From contig CM034236.1 of the NCBI GenBank assembly GCA_019916065.1, positions 24,562,358 to 24,626,357 on the forward strand: a stretch of DNA of 64,000 nt, read 5' to 3'. The notes below the pieces were generated by a model. That model had not been told where the DNA came from, did no database searches, and saw only the letters and a program-made list of their open reading frames with translations. Shown here one piece after another: positions 57,035-64,000 of this stretch. The position numbers and the translations under genes are program-made. The stretch comes from Vitellaria paradoxa (Eukaryota; Streptophyta; Magnoliopsida; Ericales; Sapotaceae). The first letter of the stretch is position 1. Each line of letters opens with the position of its first letter.

Positions 57035-59218
57035 TGACTAACCCTGAAATGTGTTCAGATTCTACCTCTCAAGTGCAAGAGGGTAGTCGTAGTCTTACTT
57101 GGTGAGAACTAAGGTCATCTCCACAAGAAAGGCTTTATTAAAGCTCTAGACTTGTTCTCTTAGTTAGTAAGTGAACTTAACTTAACCTAAAATAAATTTG
57201 GATTATGGGAATGCTTAGATATGGGTTTGGTTGAGGATGGTGAAGTGAAGGAGTTAAACTAAAGCAAAGGTATTAGAAATAATGTTAACTAAAACAATCT
57301 TGACTACAAACCAAATTTGGTATTGGTGGTGATAATGGTTCTCTCAAATGCATTTATAGCTCAACTCAACAACCACACATGTGCTGTTGGGTCAGAAGAT
57401 ATTCTTTGAAATATGATTTGTGGAAACCTTAAAGTAAGTAAAGGCTTTTGAAAATAGTTTCAGGCTCACCAAGACATTAAATCAAACAGCTAGTGTGCAC
57501 AAGTGCAACCGAGCTTTGATTGTAACACAGGTGAAACGATTTCATAGAAAAGCCTATATTTTGGTTTTACAAAATAAGTTCTAAGTCACCGAGCCATTGA
57601 ATCAAGCACTTGATATGCACGAGTGTGAACTCATAACCAAATGAAGATTGTAACATGGGCAACTTGATTTCATAAGAAAACCTAATTTAGGTTTTGGAAA
57701 ATAAGAGTCTAGCTCATTGGGACATTGAAACAAACACTTGGTGTGCACAAGTGAAAACTTGTAGCCGAGCTACGGTTATAACACGAGTGAGTAGGTTTCG
57801 TAAGAACCCTAGCTTTACCAAGAGATTTCAATTGAAAGCTATGAAAAATATTTTCGTGAAAACCATTTACATCCGATTAAACCATAACTAACCCCAATAC
57901 TTTCAATGGCTTGAAGCCAAGAATAAAACTAAGCTACCAGCATAATGAAAATCTAAACTAACAACACATAATAATATGTTAAAGAAGAACAAGTGCAAGG
58001 AAAATTAAATCAACACAATGATGAAATAAAATGAACAAAGAAAGTGCATTGAAATTAATCTTATGAGTGTTGAAGTACAACCAATCCGAAATGAAGACTC
58101 GAAAGCTTAAATCCTAACCCTAATCTAAATTAAACTAAGAAAAGAGAGAGAAAGGAGAGAAGAGGGAAAAACCTTGTTTTTTTTCAATCTGACGTTCTCC
58201 CTTTTTTATAAATGTTTTTACTCAAGGGTAAAATTGGTACATCAAATAGAACAAAGAAATCCAACAATCAAGGTTGATGGGCGCCCATGGTAAGTGTGGA
58301 GCACCCCTGAAGGACATTTTCCAACTGTTTGATAAAATTCCTCAAAGAGCAGCCAATTTCTCCAGCTCGGTGGGCGCCCACCTGATTTAGAGTGGGGTGC
58401 CCTTGACCACTGAGGAGCACCCATGGTCAAGGTGGGGTGCCCGTCTGCAACCACAATGAATAGTGCTTCTTAGACAACTTTCTATCCTTAGCTTCTGACG
58501 CGATTTTGACCCTCAAGATGATCGATTTGGGCTTTGGCTAAAACACAAAATTTCTTGCCCTTCAAATCTTGTTTCTAACCCAAAAAGAATTGCACCACTT
58601 GGAGTTGTGATGAAAAAGTTATGGTTGGAAAACTAAGAAGGTGTTGAGTTGGAACTTCAACTGCACACCACTTCAACCATTTTGAACTTCAAGCCATTTC
58701 CTTCTCCTTGGTAGCCATGGTAGTCAATCTTATGCCTTGGGATGGCTCTTGGAAAGTTGAAGAAGTCTTGGGAGTCTTTGGACTTTTCTTGCACTTTCTT
58801 TATTCTGGCTTGCCTTGGCTCCTCCTCACATGCCACCTTGGTGTTGTTTAGGCCAAAAGCTCCAAGTTATATTACCTAAAAACACACAAACAAAAATACT
58901 ACATGGAAATAAGATAATTAAGCTAATACCTCACCATTAACCTAAACTAAACATTGTCCTCAATGTGAGAACTATGATGCATAAGTGGGTTTGTCGTGTG
59001 CAAAGTGAGCATGATGATGAGCATGAAATACTAGCCACAAAAGGCACAAATAAGAACATAGCAGAAATTAAACCAAGCATGCACCTATTATTCAAGCCCC
59101 TTAAGGCATCACCCAAAACACGCCCCAACCTAGATTCTACAGCACTCCATTTACAAGTTTAAGTGCATAATTAGCTTACCCAAAGGATATAGAATTGTAT
59201 AATATTGCAAGCTAATCA
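57035..59218 (-). repeat. I1: solo LTR of the A/F family, minus strand, nested in I
   Basis: Minus-strand TGATTAGCTTGC...GGTTAGTCA. Flanks GTGGC (57030-57034) and GTGGT (59219-59223) fit a 5-bp duplication with one change. It contains degenerate repeats of about 120 bp (57400-57800), a minus TATA-like box near 58203, GGGCGCCC palindromes (58279-58286, near 58374) and about 215 extra bases near the LTR start that resemble gypsy 3'UTR. Confidence 0.75.
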
Positions 59219-59832
59219 GTGGTGTGATAGTTTGGCAAACTCAAACATAAAAGAATATTTTTCAATGAAATATTTTTTTGACTTCTAATTAGAATCTCAT
59301 AGTAAGCTAAGGTTCTTTTGAAATCAACTCACCCATGATACAACCATAAGTTGGTAACAAGTTTTCACTTATGCACACCAAGTATTTGGTTCATTGTCAC
59401 AGTGAGTTAGAAACATATTTTTCAAAACCCAAATCAGGTTTTCTTACGAAATCAAATCACTAGTGTTATAATCATAGCTTGGTTATGATTGGTCACTCGT
59501 GTATACTAAGTGTTTGATCCAATGGCACAGTGATTTGGAACTTATTTTCCCAAAACCATAATATGAGGTTTTCTTAAGAAATCGATTCATCTATGTTACA
59601 ATCAAAACTTGGTTATGAGTTGATGCTTGTGCACACTAGGTGTTCGATTCAATGTCCCAGTGAGTTCGAAACTAATTTCAAAAGCCCTCACTTACTTTGT
59701 GTTCTATAAATTAGGTTTTAATAAAATATCTTCCGACTTAACAATGCATGTGCGTTTGCTAGGTTGAGTTATCAACGCGTTTAAGTAAACCATTACCCCA
59801 CCACCGGATTTGGTTCAAAGCCAAGATTATCT
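59219..59832 (+). repeat. I: LTR part 2
   Basis: Continuation of LTR I after I1. It has three or four degenerate units of about 120 bp (59340-59700) that match, inverted, those in I1. Interrupted by J at TATCT. Confidence 0.65.
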
Positions 59833-61293
59833 TGATGGTTTTTATAGCATAGGGTTGAGAAAAAATACCTCAAATAGAAGGCTGAACTCTTTAAAATTTT
59901 TCTGGTGCACAGCAGAAGCACTTTCTTTTAGCGATTCAACCTTCCAAACTATTCTCAATTCTCTCTTTCTAGATGGATGTGTGTAGTCAAATTTAGATCC
60001 CTTGGCTTATTAATATATAAAAGATATTTATAGAGAGAAAGATACAGAGTTTGTATCAGAGAAGATCTCTAACTCTAGAGATTATCTCTTATTTACTCTC
60101 ACATATATCTTATCTATATATATCATCTTAACATATATTTAGAAGACATGGTATCTTGGAAAAAATCCTCCAACCATATCATCTTATCTAAATATACATT
60201 AATTATCTATAATTTATTTTATAAATAAATTATAAATAATAAGCCAACTGGACCTGGTCCATCAAGATAAAATTGAGCTAGCTTTGGGACTGAAGGCCCA
60301 TGGATTCCTAGCTCCAACTTAAAAGATATTTGGGCCTTGTTATCTCATGACAACCCATTATCTTTTAAATTAACCCAGGGCCATTCCACTAAAAGCCCTG
60401 AGCTGCACTCTAGTAGTCCATATTGAAATTCATTTAATTAAAACAACTATTAATAAAATGAAATTTGGTCTTAGACCAATAATATCCACTTAATTAACCC
60501 TCCATTATAAGCTCGTAATTAAGCTAGGCTAAATGTCGAGCCCCTTAATTACATGTTCCCTAAGTCTCTATTTATCTATATTTTGATCATTTTCAATATT
60601 TTCATATTTGTAAACAATTTACAAATAAATATTGTTATTCAATAAACAATTTATTAAATAAACTGCGGCCACAGATTTAATGATAAAAAAGATAAATAGC
60701 TTAGATGAGTGTATCAAAATGGATTCCATTTTGTAAGTAGATGTTCCCACGATTTATGAAATTAAATCTCCAAGTTATCGAGGTTTTGACCGTTTATAAG
60801 ATCTCACTCTGTGATAAGTCAAATAGATTTAATTCATAAATGTGAGTCCATTACAAACTTAGGATTAAGGTTTATTAAGTTTATTAAAGCTTAAGTAAAT
60901 TATGATTAATGACATTTATTAACCAAATCATAGTTTACAATAGTCCTTTCAATATGTATATCACATATACATACTAAGTTTCCTACTCAAAGTCACCACT
61001 TTAGTAATCAAGATAAATCACCCAATTAAGAAGTAGAAAAGTTACAGCTTTAACATAATGAAATGCCGGTTTCATTAATAGCTGTGAATTTACTTTAATT
61101 TATAAAACTTGTGATTTAAATCTTTCTGTATTGGCATCTTATACCAATACTTAAATCATATACTTTATAAATAACAGACATTAATGTATGCTTAAATAAA
61201 TAAATGTTTTATTATATCTAGAAAAAAAACTAAAATAAAATGTCATTACAAAAAACATGCTTTCAAGGGCACTAAAGAAATATAAGTCTAACA
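59833..61293 (-). repeat. J: solo LTR, probably copia
   Basis: TGATGGTTTTT...GTCTAACA with perfect 5-bp duplications TATCT at 59828-59832 and 61294-61298. On the minus strand it starts TGTTAGAC. No internal region. Orientation and superfamily are inferred from the TGTTAG start. Confidence 0.8.
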
Positions 61294-61567
61294 TATCTTA
61301 GTTATTTTATTTTTAATATTTTTATTTTCGTTTAATGTCACAATTCCTTCACTCAATCATTCTCAACCCAACCATACTCAAGCATCTTATAATTCCAAAG
61401 TTAGTTTAGATTAACTTAGGTTCACCTATTAACTAAGAGAACAAGTCTAGAGCTTTTAACAAAGCCCTCCCTGTGGAGATGACCTTAGTTCATACCGAGT
61501 AATACTATGACCACCCTCTTGCATTTGAGAGGTAGAACCCAAACATATTTCGGGGTCGGTCAAGAGC
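61294..61567 (+). repeat. I: LTR part 3 and right target duplication
   Basis: End of LTR I: CCTCCCTGTGGAGATGACC, CTTGCATTTGAGAGGTAGAA and GGGGTCGGTCA at 61562, the ending shared with the B LTR, then AGAGC. Confidence 0.75.
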
Positions 61568-62438
61568 TTTAGGAATTAATTTTCACAGTGAATTTTACTT
61601 GTATTTATGGTTTTGGTTTTCAGATTCAATTCTCACTTCAGTTGATTGTAATCAGATTTCAACTCTCAAGCAATTTCTATTTCAGATTTAATGTTTTTAG
61701 ATCTATTTTCCATCTCTGTTCTTAGTTTTCTAAGTATGATCGGCTAAGTTTTTCTTAGGTTAAGGTAAGGACAATGTCTTTTCCAATGATTCTTAAGATG
61801 TCGAGCTTCATGGTAGTATATTAAGTCTTTCAATTGTCAATTCAATTTGTGCCTAGTTGCTTTAGAAATCATTGATTCAAGGCCTAATTAGCACTGATCT
61901 ACATATTTTATCGATCAGCTCATAGATGTTGCTTAACTTAGAATGCTCATGATAATTTTGTATGTGGGTTGCTAGACTTAGAACTTCTATTGTTCTTAAG
62001 ATAGATTACATACATCAAGTGTTTGATCCATGGCTTATTTCAATTGAACTTGGTTTTCTCAAAATCAAAACAAACTAAATTGGTGATTTATAAACTCTTA
62101 GCATCTTGAGATTAATTTGGATTGGCATTGGAATTATCTTGCCCAACTTTTTGACAAAAAATTTTAATTAAATTCAACTTTTATTTCAAAAAACACAAAA
62201 AATATTGAACAAGAATTTCATTTCTATTTTAAAGTCTTATGAGTCATTTTTTTGCCATTTAAATTCATTAGAATCAATCACTATTTTACAACTTTGATCC
62301 CTATGGAAATCGACCTAGTGCTTACTAGTTTATTGTGCTTTAATCACACCTTACACTTGCGAAAGTTTGTCTTAATTTTATTTACTATAAATACCAAAAT
62401 TAGAATGAAAATTAAGAGTAAAGTACTTGAACAACACA
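61568..62438 (+). repeat. H: 3' LTR part 2
   Basis: Matches the E LTR from about 25670 to its end (GCTCATAGATGTTGCTTAACTT, GTATGTGGGTTGCTAGACTT, CCTATGGAAATCGACC) and ends GAACAACACA. The bases around the E start (GTTCT) and H end (AGCAT) do not match, so E and H are either not the two ends of one insertion or have been altered. Confidence 0.7.
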
Positions 62439-62498
62439 AGCATTGGGCATATGGTTCAATGGATTGATCATTTCTCTAAGAAAAGTTAGGATGATTTC

Positions 62499-62939
62499 TC
62501 AACCCTGGGTGATATTGGTTCGAAAGTAGAGGTGGTCCAAAATGGGCTTATACTTGCCCTTAATATGGTTTGGAAAATGTATATGAAGTGTTGCTGCTTG
62601 AAGTTTGCCATACAAAACTTCCTTAAAAGTTGGCATAGTAGGGCACTCATCAGTACTATGGTTAATCACCTTATAAATCACACACCTAGCTTCTCTCGTA
62701 CTATCCATATTCACCATCTTTGTCTCCAATGACTCCACTTTCCTAGTCAAAGCAACTAGCCTAGCACTCAAATCATCACTTTCACTAAGTCTCAATCTCT
62801 TCCTAAGCTGAGGTTGTGATCCCCTAGACTCTAATTGTGTAGGTGGTGCTACCTCCAATGCCTTAATGTTTTTAACTTGTTCTTCTAGGAACTTATAAGC
62901 CTCCTCTACAGACTAATCAAGAAACTGACCATTATTCAT
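62499..62939 (-). pseudogene. Athila-type gag fragment, minus strand
   Basis: Minus strand: NNGQFLD, then a stop, SVEEAYKFLEEQVKNI, LSESDDLSARLVALTRKVESL, and a decayed knuckle CVIYKVINHSTDEC followed by PTMPTFKEVLYG. This is the second half of gag. It joins the LTR at 62940 directly: primer site, leader and first half of gag are missing. Confidence 0.78.
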
Positions 62940-64000
62940 TGATCGACCCTAAAAAGTGCTTCGGGTTCTACCTCTCAAGTGCAAGAGGGCAGTCGTAGTT
63001 TTAAACTCGGTGAGTCCGAGGTCGAATCCACAGGGGGGCTTTGTTAAAAGCTCTAGATTTGTTCTCTTAGTTAGTAGGTAAACTTAAATTAATTTAAACT
63101 AATTTTGGATTTATAGGACATTTGAGAATGGTTGGTTTGAGAAGGATGGAATGAAGGAATTGTGATATTAAATTAAAATGTAATAAAATTAAATTTTAAA
63201 GAAAATTGATTAATTTAGAAATTAAATTAAATAGAAAGCATGATATTAAAGAGGTTCTTGATTCAACTTTCAAGTCCAGGTAGTTCACTACTTTGCCTTG
63301 GGATGTGTTTATTTGAATCTCGATTAGGGTTTAATTTGAAAATTATTAAGAATATTGTAATCAAAGGTCAGTAGTACCAGTGATCTCAAGTGGATATGGT
63401 TAAAGACCTTTGTTTTCGAAAGTTTTTCAAACAAACAAAACTAGAAATGAATTCGAAACCTATTTTTAATCTTGTTCGAAAGTATGTAAACGGTTATATT
63501 CGAAAGTATGTAAACGGTTATATTCGAAAACCCATACCTATGACTTCAAATGAGTGTGGTTAAAGATTTTCGATTTCGAATGTTTTCGAAACAAGTTAAA
63601 ATAGATTTTAATATGGTAGATTCTTACGCATGAGCTCTCACAACCCATGCGAAGGGTCTACGAACATCCCAAGGTTTTTCATGAACTACCCATTCTTGAT
63701 TCGATGAACCATGAACTAGGGTTTTACACTACAACTAGTTTAAACATCACAAAAGCAATAAAAGAACACTCAATCATGTGATTCAATAATTGAAATAAAC
63801 AAAACATTGTATTAAAGAGTAAAACAAAAATAACTTACAAAGTTTGTGCATAAAAAAAGAGATAAACTACGAAAGCGAAGATGAATAACACCACACCAAC
63901 AATATCCATTAACGATTTTCAAGAACACCCAAAACGCTCACCAAAATACTCTCTAAATTAATCTAAAACTAATCTAATCTCTCCAAGTATCTTAGAAAAA
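62940..64000 (-). repeat. Athila-type LTR, minus strand, runs off the window
   Basis: Inverted relative to B: plus-strand TGATCGACCCTAAAAAGTGC is the LTR end, then CTACCTCTCAAGTGCAAGAG. It matches the B LTR inverted, including the AGGTAGTTCACTACTTTGCC and GTACCAGTGATCTCAAG words. The start lies beyond 64000. Confidence 0.8.
63475..63522. repeat. Two 24-bp tandem units in the terminal LTR
   Basis: TTCGAAAGTATGTAAACGG plus TTATA, at 63475-63498 and 63499-63522, identical. Confidence 0.9.

Noticed and set aside
63475..63522. TTCGAAAGTATG duplication as a regulatory array
   Set aside because: Only two units, in one LTR; a simple local slip is enough.

Overview
This window is plant nuclear DNA made almost wholly of transposable elements. 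I found no convincing host gene, tRNA, rRNA or CRISPR array. Evidence for a plant: Ty1/copia elements primed by initiator tRNA-Met (TGGTATCAGAGC), Athila-type Ty3/gypsy elements with the TGGCGCCGTTGCCGGGGA primer site and env-like ORFs, a plant RTE-clade LINE and a CACTA (En/Spm) transposase fragment. The density of nested Athila-type elements suggests gene-poor, probably pericentromeric, heterochromatin. The species cannot be named from this sequence.

Elements are named by letter, left to right. K (1-4250, +) is the 3' half of a SIRE-like copia element: end of pol, spacer, env-like ORF, polypurine tract, LTR. A (4251-5036 and 17819-23533, +) is a decayed Athila-type gypsy element. It is split by F (5037-17818, -), a related gypsy element that kept only its 3'UTR and part of one LTR. 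F itself took an RTE LINE (5982-7217), copia element D (7245-13465) and a solo LTR, L (14191-17118). One deletion junction near 13465 explains both the missing 3' end of D and the missing interior of F.

From 23534 to 25101 lies unclassified AT-rich DNA ending in a 5 x 56 bp tandem array. E (25102-33249, +) is an old gypsy element with LTR, primer site and heavily broken gag-pol. Its probable 3' part, H (52193-56037 plus 61568-62438), lies far to the right and carries a broken env-like ORF, 3'UTR and an LTR of the same family. Between them sit B (33250-46936, +), a young and nearly complete Athila-type element; a 100-N assembly gap (46938-47037); LTR fragment M; and a CACTA fragment carrying solo LTR G. 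The H LTR is split by LTR I (56038-61562), which holds two solo LTRs: I1 (57035-59218, -) and J (59833-61293). The window ends with a minus-strand gag scrap and LTR (62499-64000).

B is the reference copy. Its LTRs differ at only about a dozen positions. One ORF covers gag, protease, reverse transcriptase and most of RNase H; three single-base frameshifts then break the RNase H-integrase part. Downstream are an env-like ORF and an extra acidic ORF that I do not recognise.

The most interesting signals are non-coding. (1) Element families carry the palindromic or GC-rich signature of their LTR a second time, in the spacer between pol and the env-like ORF. (2) An approximately 80-nt block in the 3'UTR is kept in B, F and H, with a stem supported by compensatory changes. 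(3) A small hairpin with a GGA-type loop stands just upstream of polypurine tracts, both internal and terminal.
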